64,000 bases of DNA from Variovorax sp. MHTC-1 (GTDB lineage: Bacteria; Pseudomonadota; Gammaproteobacteria; Burkholderiales; Burkholderiaceae_C). The position numbers were made by a program, and so were the translations under genes. Shown here in pieces: positions 18,527-27,441 of this stretch; the first letter of the stretch is position 1, and every line of letters starts with the position of its first letter. The notes under the pieces were generated by a model. It was not told the origin of the DNA. It saw only the letters and a list, made by a program, of their open reading frames with translations, and searched no databases. The stretch spans positions 186,001-250,000 of the forward strand of contig NZ_RWKI01000004.1 of NCBI RefSeq assembly GCF_003984645.1, written 5' to 3'.

Positions 18527-19402
18527 ATGAACATTTCCCTTCCTGCCTTGTTGAGCCAGCTCCTTCTGGGGCTGGTCAACGGGTCGTTCTACGCGATCCT
18601 GAGCCTCGGGCTGGCGGTGATCTTCGGTCTGCTCAACGTCATCAATTTCGCGCACGGCGCGCTGTTCATGATGGGGGCGGTGCTGTCGTGGATGGCGATG
18701 AACTATTTCAACGTCAACTACTGGGTGATGCTGGTGGTGGCGCCGCTGATTGTCGGCGTCTTCGGCGTGCTGATCGAGCGCTTGCTGCTGCGCTGGATCT
18801 ACAAGCTCGATCATCTCTACGGCCTGCTGCTGACGCTCGGCCTCACGCTGCTGATCGAAGGCGGGTTCCGCTCGGTGTACGGTGTTTCCGGACTCGCCTA
18901 CAGCACGCCGGAAGCGCTCAGCGGCGGCACCAACCTGGGCTTCATGTTCCTGCCCAACTACCGCGCCTGGGTGGTGGCGGTGTCGCTGGTCGTGTGCTTC
19001 GCCACCTGGTATGCCATCGAAAAAACCCGGCTCGGCGCCTACCTGCGCGCCGGCACGGAGAATCCGCGCCTTGTCGAGGCCTTCGGCGTCAACGTGCCGT
19101 TGATGGTGACGCTGACCTACGGCTTCGGCGTCGCGCTGGCGGCATTCGCCGGGGTGCTCGCAGCGCCCGTCATCCAGATCTCTCCGCTGATGGGGCAGAA
19201 CCTCATCATCATCGTGTTCGCCGTGGTCGTGATCGGCGGCATGGGGTCGATCATGGGCGCCATCCTCACCGGGCTCGGGCTGGGGGTGATCGAGGGCCTG
19301 ACCAAGGTGTTCTATCCCGAGGCGTCCGCTACCGTCGTCTTCCTGATCATGGTGGTGGTGCTTCTCATCCGCCCCGCCGGTTTGTTCGGCAGCGAAAAAT
19401 GA
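18527..19402 (+). CDS. livH: Liv-type ABC importer permease (LivH)
   Basis: A 291-residue inner-membrane permease with about eight helices. Typical stretches are GLVNGSFYAILSLGLAVIFG and LNVINFAHGALFMMGA at the N-terminus and VVIGGMGSIMGAILTGLGLG near the end, which is the EAA-like coupling loop. The ATG overlaps nothing upstream; the stop overlaps the livM ATG by 4 bp. Confidence 0.94.
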   Translation: MNISLPALLSQLLLGLVNGSFYAILSLGLAVIFGLLNVINFAHGALFMMGAVLSWMAMNYFNVNYWVMLVVAPLIVGVFGVLIERLLLRWIYKLDHLYGLLLTLGLTLLIEGGFRSVYGVSGLAYSTPEALSGGTNLGFMFLPNYRAWVVAVSLVVCFATWYAIEKTRLGAYLRAGTENPRLVEAFGVNVPLMVTLTYGFGVALAAFAGVLAAPVIQISPLMGQNLIIIVFAVVVIGGMGSIMGAILTGLGLGVIEGLTKVFYPEASATVVFLIMVVVLLIRPAGLFGSEK

Positions 19403-20385
19403 AGAAGATCTCCACCGTTGTCTACGCCGCGCTGCTGCTGGCGCTCATCGCCGCGCCGTTCCTCGGCCTCTATCCCGTGTTCGTGATGAAGGTGCTGTGC
19501 TTCGCGCTCTTCGCGTGTGCCTTCAACCTGCTGCTGGGCTACACCGGCATGCTGTCCTTCGGCCATGCCGCCTTCCTCGGCAGCTCGGCCTATGTGACCG
19601 GGCATGTCATCAAGATATGGCATTTCACGCCCGAACTCGGGCTCATCGCGGGCACGCTGATGGGCGCGCTGCTGGGGCTCGTGTTCGGCTGGCTGGCCAT
19701 TCGCCGCCAGGGCATCTACTTCTCGATGATCACGCTGGCGCTGGCCCAGATGATGTACTTCGTTGCCCTGCAGGCGCCGTTCACCGGCGGCGAGGACGGT
19801 CTGCAGAGCGTGCCGCGCGGCAAGCTCTTCGGGCTCATCGACCTGAGCAACGACCTGACCATGTACTACGTCGCCCTGGCGATCGTGGTCGCGGCCTTCC
19901 TGCTCATCGCGCGCACCGTGCACTCGCCTTTCGGGCAAGTCTTGAAAGGCATCAAGGAGAACGAACCGCGCGCCATCTCGCTGGGCTACGACGTGAGCCG
20001 CTTCAAGCTGCTGGCCTTCGTGCTCTCGGCTGCGCTCTCGGGTTTGGCCGGCTCGCTCAAGACACTGGTGCTGGGCTTCGCCTCGCTGTCCGACGTGCAC
20101 TGGACCGCATCCGGCCAGGTCATCCTGATGACGCTGGTGGGCGGCCTGGGCACGCTCTCCGGCCCGCTGGTCGGCTCGGCGGTGGTGGTGCTGCTCGAGA
20201 ACAAGATCGGCGAATTCGGCAACCTGCTCGCGGACATCACGCGCATCGAGTGGTTCAACACCCTCGGCGAATCGGTCACCATGGTCACCGGCCTGATCTT
20301 CGTGATCTGCGTGCTGGCCTTCCGGCGCGGCATCATGGGCGAGATCATTGCTTTCGTCGACCGGCGGAAGGCGCCGCGTGCGTAG
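19399..20385 (+). CDS. livM: Liv-type ABC importer permease (LivM)
   Basis: A 328-residue permease. It has the LLLGYTGMLSFGHAAFLGSS and IRRQGIYFSMITLALAQMM stretches and the coupling region LGYDVSRFKLLAFVLSAALSG, typical of LivM. The ATG at 19399 overlaps the livH stop by 4 bp. An SMP-30 family gene starts 8 bp after its stop, so the two are likely co-transcribed. Confidence 0.94.
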   Translation: MKKISTVVYAALLLALIAAPFLGLYPVFVMKVLCFALFACAFNLLLGYTGMLSFGHAAFLGSSAYVTGHVIKIWHFTPELGLIAGTLMGALLGLVFGWLAIRRQGIYFSMITLALAQMMYFVALQAPFTGGEDGLQSVPRGKLFGLIDLSNDLTMYYVALAIVVAAFLLIARTVHSPFGQVLKGIKENEPRAISLGYDVSRFKLLAFVLSAALSGLAGSLKTLVLGFASLSDVHWTASGQVILMTLVGGLGTLSGPLVGSAVVVLLENKIGEFGNLLADITRIEWFNTLGESVTMVTGLIFVICVLAFRRGIMGEIIAFVDRRKAPRA

Positions 20386-20393
20386 GGCGATCG

Positions 20394-21323
20394 ATGTGGC
20401 AAGCTGCTGAGCGCTACCCCGACCCCGCGATCGAGATCCTCGATCCGCGCTTCGCCAAGTACCGCATCGGAAGCGCCGCCGTCGAGCGGCTGGCAACCGG
20501 CTTTCGCTGGGCCGAGGGGCCGGTGTGGTTCGGCGACGGCCGCTATCTGCTGTGGAGCGACATCCCCAACAACCGCGTGCTGCGCTGGGACGAGGAGACC
20601 GGCGCGGTCAACGCCTTCCGCAAGCCCTCGAACTTCGCCAACGGCCACACGCGCGATCGCCAGGGGCGGCTCTTGAGCTGCGAGCACGGCACGCGGCGCG
20701 TGACGCGCACCGAGTACGACGGCAGTATCACCGTGATCCTCGACCGCTTCGAAGGCAAGCGCCTCAATTCGCCCAACGACATCGTCGTCAAGTCGGACGA
20801 TTCGATCTGGTTCACCGATCCGCCCTTCGGCATCCTCGGCCACTACGAGGGCCATGCGGCCGAGGCCGAGCTGCCCACCCATGTCTACCGCGTCGATGGC
20901 CGCACCGGCGAAGCCACGGTGGTGTGCGGCGACGTGAATCGGCCCAACGGCCTGTGCTTCTCGCCCGACGAGCGCCGGCTCTACGTGGTGGAGTCGGGCA
21001 CGCTGCCGCGCCGCATCCGCGTGTTCGATCTCAGCGACGACGGCCGCCAACTCCAGAACGACCGCGTGTTCCTGCAGACCGAGATGGAAGGTGCGCCCGA
21101 CGGCTTCCGCTGCGACGTCGACGGCAATCTGTGGGCCGGCTGGGGCACGGGCGAGGGCCGCGACGGCGTGATGGTGTTCGCGCCCGACGCCACGCCGATC
21201 GGCCGCATCGCCTTGCCCGAGCGCTGCGCCAACCTGTGCTTCGGCGGCACGGCGCGCAACCGGCTCTTCATGGCGGCGAGCCAGTCGCTCTACGCGCTCT
21301 ACGTCAACACGCAAGGCGCGTGA
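20394..21323 (+). CDS. SMP-30/gluconolactonase/LRE family hydrolase
   Basis: A 309-residue six-bladed beta-propeller hydrolase. The divalent-metal ligands expected for the family are visible in FRWAEGPVWF (Glu), RLNSPNDIVV (Asn/Asp) and VNRPNGLCFSPDE (Asn, Asp). Family members hydrolyse sugar lactones such as gluconolactone. There is no signal peptide, so it is cytoplasmic. It follows livM by 8 bp, suggesting the importer brings in a lactone or a compound oxidised to one. Confidence 0.88.
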   Translation: MWQAAERYPDPAIEILDPRFAKYRIGSAAVERLATGFRWAEGPVWFGDGRYLLWSDIPNNRVLRWDEETGAVNAFRKPSNFANGHTRDRQGRLLSCEHGTRRVTRTEYDGSITVILDRFEGKRLNSPNDIVVKSDDSIWFTDPPFGILGHYEGHAAEAELPTHVYRVDGRTGEATVVCGDVNRPNGLCFSPDERRLYVVESGTLPRRIRVFDLSDDGRQLQNDRVFLQTEMEGAPDGFRCDVDGNLWAGWGTGEGRDGVMVFAPDATPIGRIALPERCANLCFGGTARNRLFMAASQSLYALYVNTQGA

Positions 21324-21330
21324 GAGCCCA

Positions 21331-21424
21331 CCCCCAGGCTTCGCGCACTTCGTGTCGCGCGCGCCTTCCCCCTTGCAGGGGGCAACACCAGCGGCCCGGC
21401 GAAGCCGGTTCCGCGGTGTTTCCC
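21331..21424 (+). repeat. Dispersed GC-rich intergenic repeat, copy B
   Basis: It begins CCCCCAGGCTTCGCGCACTT, continues CGTGTCGCG, has a CCCCC-TTGCA-GGGGG stem and ends GGCAACACCAGCGGCCCGGC, then GAAGCCGG-TCCGCGGTGTT. Its right half is nearly identical to the copy at 8599 and its left half matches the inverted copy at 15489. It lies between convergent genes. Confidence 0.78.
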
Positions 21425-21468
21425 GAACAGGTTCCAGGTCTTGCCCGAAAAGCAGGTCCCAATCCGCA

Positions 21469-22512
21469 TCACATCCGCAGCGCCTGGGCGTACCCCGTCA
21501 TCTCGAGGTAGCCGCGGCCGACGCGTCGCCCGCTCGCGTCCTGCAGATCGCTCAGGCCCTCCCAATAGACGGCACCGGTCGAACCCCGGCTGTCGAGCTC
21601 CTGGTCGTCGAGCAGCGCCTGCACCCTGAAGGTGCCGGCCGGCGTCTGGATGCGCCATCGGGTCGGGTAGGCCGCACGCGTGCGCGGGCTGGTCCAGGTG
21701 CTTTCGGCGTCGAAGCGCAGTTCGTCGGGGCCGAACACGCGCAGCGTTCCGTCGGCACTGCGCAGCGACCCGCCGAACCACAGGGCCGATCCGTCGCGGC
21801 GCCGGATGCGGAAGGCCATCAGCGCGCCGCCGTCGTCGAGGTTCATGCCGATCCAGTCCCAGCCCGCCGCGTCGGGATGCAGATAGGCCTCGCTCCACTC
21901 GTGGTCGAGCCATGCCTTGCCTTGCACATCGAAGCCGCGGCCCTGAAGGGTGAGGCGGCCCTGCGCCGCGAGCTGCGGTTCGCTGTAGTAGTAGCTGGCC
22001 TGTTCGGCCTCGGGGCCCTTGCGCGACAGGCCGTCCTTGCCTTGCAGCAGCACCGGCTGGGTGGGCGAGAAGCGCAGGTCGAGCCCGAAGCCTTCGGCCG
22101 GCAACTTGGCCGTATAGCCCTGGGCGTCGCGCTTCAGCGTCCAGTTGCGCAGCCGGACGTTGGTGTCCTCTTCGGCGGCCGACGCCACGCCGAAGCCGGC
22201 GCGCGCGATGCGCTCGTCGTGCCAGAGCTTGCGGCCTTCGAGATCGGTGAGGGCCGCGTGCGCGAAGATCAGCTGCCGCGCCGCGAAGTGCGAGCGCATC
22301 GACTGCGTCGCAGCGATCCGCGATCGGAAGAAGGTGAGCTGGAAGCCGAAGTCGCGCGCGCCGGCCTGGGCATGGCCCGTGATGTACCACCATTCGGTGC
22401 GCAGATCCGGATGGCTGCCGAAGTCGCGCGGGAACTGCATCGTCTTCTGCGGCAGGCCCCAGGCATGCGGCGCCGCGAGTGCCGACAGAAGCACGGTGCG
22501 GCGCGACAGCAT
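21469..22512 (-). CDS. AttH/CrtC-type lipocalin-like exported protein
   Basis: A 347-residue protein with a twin-arginine-like leader (MLSRRTVLLSALAAP). The mature part has FGSHPDLRTEWWYITGHAQ, the core AttH/CrtC (hydroxyneurosporene-synthase-like) stretch, then KAWLDHEWSEAYLHPDAAGWDW and a second lipocalin-like half. Family members are usually encoded beside an FtsX-type permease and a LolD-like ATPase and are thought to handle lipophilic cargo. Here it starts 2 bp after the PLP-enzyme stop. Its function is unproven. Confidence 0.82.
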   Translation of the reverse strand: MLSRRTVLLSALAAPHAWGLPQKTMQFPRDFGSHPDLRTEWWYITGHAQAGARDFGFQLTFFRSRIAATQSMRSHFAARQLIFAHAALTDLEGRKLWHDERIARAGFGVASAAEEDTNVRLRNWTLKRDAQGYTAKLPAEGFGLDLRFSPTQPVLLQGKDGLSRKGPEAEQASYYYSEPQLAAQGRLTLQGRGFDVQGKAWLDHEWSEAYLHPDAAGWDWIGMNLDDGGALMAFRIRRRDGSALWFGGSLRSADGTLRVFGPDELRFDAESTWTSPRTRAAYPTRWRIQTPAGTFRVQALLDDQELDSRGSTGAVYWEGLSDLQDASGRRVGRGYLEMTGYAQALRM

Positions 22513-22514
22513 GC

Positions 22515-23585
22515 TCAGCCCGCCAGGATTGCGTCGACGCGCCGTTGCGCCGCGCTGCAATCGCCGAAGGCGTTCGCCACCCACGCCGCATCGTGGTAGC
22601 TCGGCAGGTAGCGCTCGCCAGCGTCGCACAGCAGCGAGAGGATCGAGCCCTGCCATCCCGCTGCGCGCATCTCGCCGGCCAGTGCCAGCATGCCGATGAA
22701 GTTGGTGCCGGTCGACGGGCCGACCCTGCGGCCCAGCAGCGCCGAGAGCGCGCGCATCGCGGCGATCGAGTCGGTATTCGGCACTTCGATCATGCGGTCC
22801 ACCAGCGAAGGGATGAAGCTGGCTTCCACGCGCGGCCGTCCGATGCCTTCGATGCGCGAGCCCGGCGCGGTGAGCGTCGCATCGCCGCTCGCGTGGTAGG
22901 CCGCGAACACCGAGCCCTCGGGATCGACCACGCAGATCTGCGTGTCGTGGCAACGGTAGCGCACATAGCGCCCGATGGTCGCGCTGGTGCCGCCGGTGCC
23001 GGCGCCGACCACGATCCACGCGGGCACCGAGTACCGCTCGTGGCCCATCTGCTGGAACATGCTCTCTGCGATGTTGTTGTTGCCGCGCCAGTCGGTCGCG
23101 CGTTCGGCGTAGGTGAACTGGTCCATGTAGTGGCCGCCCGCGCGCTCGGCCAGCGAGCGCGCTTCGTCGTAGACCTCGGCCGCGTGGTCCACGAAATGGC
23201 ACTGGCCGCCGTAGAAGGCGATCTGCGCGATCTTCTCGGGCGAGGTGCTCTTCGGCATCACGGCGATGAAGGGCAGACCCAGAAGCCGCGCGAAGTAGGC
23301 CTCGCTCACCGCGGTCGATCCGCTCGAGGCCTCGACGACCGTGGTGCGCTCGCCGATCCAGCCGTTGCACAGCGCGTAGAGGAAGAGCGAACGCGCGAGC
23401 CGGTGCTTGAGGCTGCCGGTCGGATGCGTCGATTCGTCCTTGAGGTAGAGATCGATGCCGTGCGCGGCGAAGGCCGGCAGCGGCAGCGGGATCAGGTGCG
23501 TGTCGGCGCTGCGCTGGTAGTCGGCCTCGATGCGGCGGATCGCGCTGCCGAGCCAGAGGCTGTCGGGAGGGGAGGCATGGGTCAC
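22515..23585 (-). CDS. PLP-dependent cysteine synthase-fold enzyme (Cds1-like)
   Basis: A 356-residue fold-type II PLP enzyme. The Schiff-base lysine lies in [14 protein letters not shown] (Lys60), the substrate loop is [10 protein letters not shown], and the phosphate loop is [13 protein letters not shown]. It resembles the Cds1 cysteine desulfhydrase branch more than CysK/CysM, so it may release sulfide from cysteine, which would suit its place behind the dipZ/ohr genes. The exact reaction is not determined from sequence. Confidence 0.82.
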   Translation of the reverse strand: MTHASPPDSLWLGSAIRRIEADYQRSADTHLIPLPLPAFAAHGIDLYLKDESTHPTGSLKHRLARSLFLYALCNGWIGERTTVVEASSGSTAVSEAYFARLLGLPFIAVMPKSTSPEKIAQIAFYGGQCHFVDHAAEVYDEARSLAERAGGHYMDQFTYAERATDWRGNNNIAESMFQQMGHERYSVPAWIVVGAGTGGTSATIGRYVRYRCHDTQICVVDPEGSVFAAYHASGDATLTAPGSRIEGIGRPRVEASFIPSLVDRMIEVPNTDSIAAMRALSALLGRRVGPSTGTNFIGMLALAGEMRAAGWQGSILSLLCDAGERYLPSYHDAAWVANAFGDCSAAQRRVDAILAG

Positions 23586-23612
23586 GCCGACGAGTCTACA
23601 AGCCCTGTGCGC

Positions 23613-25400
23613 TCAACCGAAGGTGAATGCATAGGCCTGCGCGCCGGCATCGAGGAATTCGATCTCGAACAGGCGCTCCTTCGCGGATGCCGACTGGCGA
23701 ACCAGTTGGTAGAGCCGCTGCGCGTCGATCGTTCCGTTGCCCTGGGCGTCGATGTCGGACCCGTGGTCCGCAAGCGGCGGCTTGCCGTCCACCAGCACCT
23801 TGAAGCGCACGGGCCTGCCGTCGGCCGAGGGGCCGAGCACCAGGTGCAGATCGCGCGCATGGAAACGGTAGGCGATGCGGCCGTTGGCGCGGTTCGCGAC
23901 CGCGCGCTCGCGCTCCACGGTCCAGTCGCCGGCGAGCGCCCATTGGTTGGTTCGCAGCGAAGCGGCAGCCTGGTAGGCGTTCGCGCGATCATTCGCGATG
24001 CCGCCCGGCGAAGCGAAGCTGTGCGTGCGTTCGTAGCCCAGATAGGTTTCTCCCGACAACGCGGGCGTCGAGCCCGGCGCGGCCTGGACGCCTTCGCCAT
24101 GCGGCGCGACCAGCCCGGACGGAACATCGCTTCGCCCAGCCTCGGCCAGCAGCTGTTGGATGACTCGTTCCAGTTTCTCGTACCGGTTCTCTCCGAACTG
24201 GTGATGGCGGATGCGCCCCTCGGCATCGATGAAATAAAACGCTGGCCAGGCCTGGTTGTCGAAGCCGCGCCAGATGGCGAAGTCGTTGTCGATGGCGACC
24301 GGGAAGTCGATGCCGAGATCCTTGGTCGCGCGGCGAACGTTCGCAGGGCGCTTCTCGAAGGCGAACTCGGGCGCGTGCACGCCGAGGACCACCAGGCCCG
24401 CATCCTTGTACTTCTCCGCCCACGCGCGCAGGTAGGGCAGGGTGCGCAGGCAGTTGATGCACGAGTAGGTCCAGAAGTCGACCAGCACCACCTTGCCGCG
24501 CAGGCCTTCGGGCGTCAGCGGGGCGGAGTTGATCCACTCGGTCGCGCCGGCCAGCGAAGGAAAGACGCCCTCGATGCCGAGCGCTCGCGCGGGTGCCGGT
24601 TCGCGGGCGGCTGCCGTCGGGATCAGGCCGGTCTCCTCGGCAAGCAGGCTGGTATCGGCGGGCTGCGGCTTCCGCAGCCCGATCTTCTCGACCAGCGCCT
24701 GCTCCAGTGCCGAGGTGGTGCCGACCGAGAGGCGCGCGAGCAGGCCGGTGTCCAAGCCCAGTGCGATGGCGCCCACACCCACCAGCACCGCTGCGCCGGC
24801 AGCGCGCCGGATCCATTCGCCGGTGTGGAGCGATCCCTTCAAGGCCGCGAACACGCGCCCGCCGAAAAGCAACGCAGCCGCCAGCGAAGTGCATGCCCCG
24901 GCGGCATAGGCCAGGAGCAGCAGCGAGGTGCCGACGCTGGCGCCGTTGAGCGCTGCGCCGGTGAGGATCAAGCCGAGGATCGGACCGGCGCAGGGCGCCC
25001 AGAGCAGGCCCGTGCCCACGCCCAGCAGCAGCGGCGACAGAAGGGAAGGCCGTGCGCCGGTCCCTTCCGCCTGCGAGTCCGACAGCCGGATGCCGAGCGC
25101 GACCAGCGGCCTGCTCAGGCGGTCGGCCACGCTCGGGAACAGCAGCGTGACGCCGAAAACCGCCAGCAGCGCGATCGCGGCGTAGCGCCCGTACTGGTTG
25201 AGCTCGACCACCCAGCCGCCGCCCACCGCGGCCAGCGTAGCAATGAAGGCAAAGGCCAGCGCCATGCCGAAGAGAAGGGGCAGGCCGTGCGTGCGGAACG
25301 GCCGATCGGCGCGCGCGAACACGAAGGGCAGCACCGGCAGGATGCACGGGCTCAGGATGGTGAGCACGCCGCCGAGGTAGGCCACGATTAGGAGGAGCAT
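23613..25400 (-). CDS. DipZ-like fusion: CcdA membrane domain, TlpA-like thioredoxin, C-terminal domain
   Basis: A 595-residue protein that moves reducing equivalents to the periplasm. Residues 1-225 are a CcdA/DsbD-beta type membrane domain with reactive cysteines in SPCILP (Cys19) and APCAGP (Cys137). Residues about 285-430 are a redoxin domain with FWTYSCINCLRTLPY (Cys314 and Cys317). The last ~150 residues form a beta-rich domain as in DipZ. It lies 24 bp behind the histidine kinase gene in a likely five-gene operon. Confidence 0.9.
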   Translation of the reverse strand: MLLLIVAYLGGVLTILSPCILPVLPFVFARADRPFRTHGLPLLFGMALAFAFIATLAAVGGGWVVELNQYGRYAAIALLAVFGVTLLFPSVADRLSRPLVALGIRLSDSQAEGTGARPSLLSPLLLGVGTGLLWAPCAGPILGLILTGAALNGASVGTSLLLLAYAAGACTSLAAALLFGGRVFAALKGSLHTGEWIRRAAGAAVLVGVGAIALGLDTGLLARLSVGTTSALEQALVEKIGLRKPQPADTSLLAEETGLIPTAAAREPAPARALGIEGVFPSLAGATEWINSAPLTPEGLRGKVVLVDFWTYSCINCLRTLPYLRAWAEKYKDAGLVVLGVHAPEFAFEKRPANVRRATKDLGIDFPVAIDNDFAIWRGFDNQAWPAFYFIDAEGRIRHHQFGENRYEKLERVIQQLLAEAGRSDVPSGLVAPHGEGVQAAPGSTPALSGETYLGYERTHSFASPGGIANDRANAYQAAASLRTNQWALAGDWTVERERAVANRANGRIAYRFHARDLHLVLGPSADGRPVRFKVLVDGKPPLADHGSDIDAQGNGTIDAQRLYQLVRQSASAKERLFEIEFLDAGAQAYAFTFG

Positions 25401-25424
25401 GGTGTTTCTCGATGGGCGCAGCGC

Positions 25425-26741
25425 TCAGGCTGCGCCGGGTTTGAACAGGGTCACGCGGGCCTCGAGCCCGCCTTCGCTGCGGTTCTGCAAACTGAGCTCC
25501 GCGCCCATCGCCATCGCGAGCTGGTGCGCGATGGCGAGTCCGAGGCCGGTACCGCCGGTGCTTCGGTTGCGCGAGCTTTCGACCCGGTAGAAGGGCTTGA
25601 GCACGGCTTCGAGCTCGTCGGGCGGGATGCCCGGCCCGTTGTCGAGCACCGCGATGACCAGCCGGTCCGCATCGGCCTGCACCCGCACGCGCACCTCGCT
25701 GCCGAACTTCAGCGCGTTGTCGACCAGGTTGACGAGGATGCGGCGCAGGGCATTAGGGCGCGTCACGATCGGCGCGTCGATGCGTCCCTCGAGCAGCACC
25801 TGCTGGCCGGAGTCCTCGTAGTCGCCGACCATGCTCTCGAGCAGCGCGTCGGCATCGACGCGCAGGGGCGGCTCGGTGGCGCCGTGCAACGTGCGCGCAT
25901 AGGTGACGCCTTCCCGCACCAGCGCATTCATGGCGTCGAGGTCCTGCCGGAACTTCAGCTGGTCGCGCTCGTTGTCCATCATCTCGGTGCGCAGCCGCAT
26001 GCGGGTGATCGGCGTCTGCAGGTCGTGCGAGATGGCAGCCAGGATCTCCACGCGTTCGGCCATGTAGCCGGAGATGCGCCGCTGCATCGCGTTGAAGGCG
26101 CGTGCCGCATGCGCCACCTCGGTGGGGCCTTCTTCCTCGAGGTTGCGCGCCTTCAGGTCGGGCCCGAGCTCGTCGGCTGCCGCGGCGAGCCGCGCCAGCG
26201 GCCGCGTGACCAGCCGCACCGCGAGCCAGGCGCAAAGGGCCAGCACCCCGAGCTGGATCAGGAGCAGCCACACGACCCAGTTCGACACCGGCATGCCCAC
26301 CCGCCTGGCGTCGACGATCACCGGGCTGCCGTCCGCCAGCTTCACCTCGATCCGAAGGCCGTCGGTCGGTTCGGCGACCTGCGCCACCTTCACGACCTGG
26401 AACGGATGCAGCGCATTGACGATGGCAGTGGCGAACTCCTGCGCCGCCGGCGCCGTGGGCTCCGGGCCCGTGACGCTGCCGCCCAGCACGAAGCGGTAGT
26501 TGCGCCGCTCCAGCCGGCCGAGCCAGCTCGCGCGCTCGGCGGCGGGCAGGCGGTCCAGCAGGGCAATCGAACTCGCGATGTCGCGTTCGATGCCGCTCAT
26601 CATCAGATCGCGCAGCGCCATGCCGCGCTCGTAGCGGATCGCCGCGAAGGTCAGCAGCTGCGCGATCGCGAGGCCCACCACGATGATCAGCGTCATGCGG
26701 GAGAACAGCGAGCGGGGGACGAGGCGGTGCATGGTGGGCAT
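25425..26741 (-). CDS. Sensor histidine kinase, EnvZ-like architecture
   Basis: A 438-residue kinase: TM1 about residues 17-34, periplasmic sensor 35-153, TM2 154-175, HAMP 176-228, HisKA with H-box AAISHDLQTPITRMRL (His239), then N-box NLVDNALKFG and G-boxes DNGPGIPPDE and GGTGLGLAIAHQ. It lies between ohr and dipZ on the minus strand; the only nearby regulator, divergent at 27442, is its probable partner. The sensor region has no recognised domain and lacks cysteine, so the signal is unknown. Confidence 0.92.
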   Translation of the reverse strand: MPTMHRLVPRSLFSRMTLIIVVGLAIAQLLTFAAIRYERGMALRDLMMSGIERDIASSIALLDRLPAAERASWLGRLERRNYRFVLGGSVTGPEPTAPAAQEFATAIVNALHPFQVVKVAQVAEPTDGLRIEVKLADGSPVIVDARRVGMPVSNWVVWLLLIQLGVLALCAWLAVRLVTRPLARLAAAADELGPDLKARNLEEEGPTEVAHAARAFNAMQRRISGYMAERVEILAAISHDLQTPITRMRLRTEMMDNERDQLKFRQDLDAMNALVREGVTYARTLHGATEPPLRVDADALLESMVGDYEDSGQQVLLEGRIDAPIVTRPNALRRILVNLVDNALKFGSEVRVRVQADADRLVIAVLDNGPGIPPDELEAVLKPFYRVESSRNRSTGGTGLGLAIAHQLAMAMGAELSLQNRSEGGLEARVTLFKPGAA

Positions 26742-26764
26742 GGACGGGTTATAGACCTGCCCGC

Positions 26765-27181
26765 TCAGACCAGGTTGATCTCGACGCCGATGTTGCCCCG
26801 CGTGGCCTTGGAGTACGGGCAGGTCTGGTGCGCGGCGTCGACCAGCGCGCGGGCGACTTCGGGATCGATGCCCGGCAGGCTGACGTTGAGGCGGGCCTGC
26901 AGGAAGTAGCCGCCTTCCGCGGTGCCCAGGTCGACTTCGGCGTCGACGGCGAGGTCGGCCGGCAGCTTGACCTTCATGCCGGCTGCAGCTTTTCCGATAG
27001 CGCCGATGAAGCAGGCGGACCAGCCGGCGGCGAACAGCTGCTCGGGATTGGTGCCGCTGCCGTTGCTGCCGGGAGACGAGAGCTTGATGTCCAGGTTGCC
27101 GTCGGAGCTGCGGGATTCGCCGCTGCGGCCGCCCGTGGTGTGGGTCTTGCCGGTGTAGACGACCTTGTCGATGCGTGTCAT
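26765..27181 (-). CDS. ohr: Organic hydroperoxide resistance protein (Ohr/OsmC family)
   Basis: A 138-residue thiol peroxidase. The two catalytic cysteines are at Cys57 (AAGWSACFIGAI) and Cys121 (HQTCPYSKATRGN), with Arg19 and Glu47 at the expected places. It reduces organic hydroperoxides. The frame is open to 27373, but the ATG at 27181, preceded by CCAAGGAAT, yields the family length. It heads the minus-strand run with the kinase 23 bp behind and has a motif-bearing promoter upstream. Confidence 0.93.
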   Translation of the reverse strand: MTRIDKVVYTGKTHTTGGRSGESRSSDGNLDIKLSSPGSNGSGTNPEQLFAAGWSACFIGAIGKAAAGMKVKLPADLAVDAEVDLGTAEGGYFLQARLNVSLPGIDPEVARALVDAAHQTCPYSKATRGNIGVEINLV

Positions 27182-27255
27182 GGTGGATTCCTTGGTTGGT
27201 TGAAGAACTGACGCAAGGATTGTTGGAGCGAAGCCGCCGGAAGAAAGCGAGCTTC

Positions 27256-27270
27256 GTATGCCTGTGTATC
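27256..27270 (-). promoter_or_regulatory. Shared direct-repeat motif upstream of ohr
   Basis: On the minus strand GATACACAGGCATAC. The two ATAC half-sites are 10 bp apart, the spacing bound by OmpR-family regulators. A -10-like AACAAT begins 32 nt after the motif. The same motif precedes the response regulator and tlpA genes. Confidence 0.65.
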
Positions 27271-27356
27271 CGGGCCGTCTTTCACAACAGTAAATTTCAC
27301 TGTCGTCGCCGGCATCGCGGGCGCCGCGAAACACAATGTCGTGGCCTGCAGCGCCG

Positions 27357-27371
27357 GATACTTGGGCATAC
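27357..27371 (+). promoter_or_regulatory. Shared direct-repeat motif upstream of the response regulator
   Basis: GATACTTGGGCATAC on the plus strand, with 12 of 15 positions shared with the sites at 27256 and 28969. A -10-like TACATT begins 31 nt after the motif. The gene starts 70 bp downstream, which suggests autoregulation. Confidence 0.65.
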
Positions 27372-27441
27372 AAAGGAGTCGATTCCGGCGCAGGAGCGGA
27401 CTACATTGCGCTTGCAACACCTGCTCGAAGCCCCCACTGCC

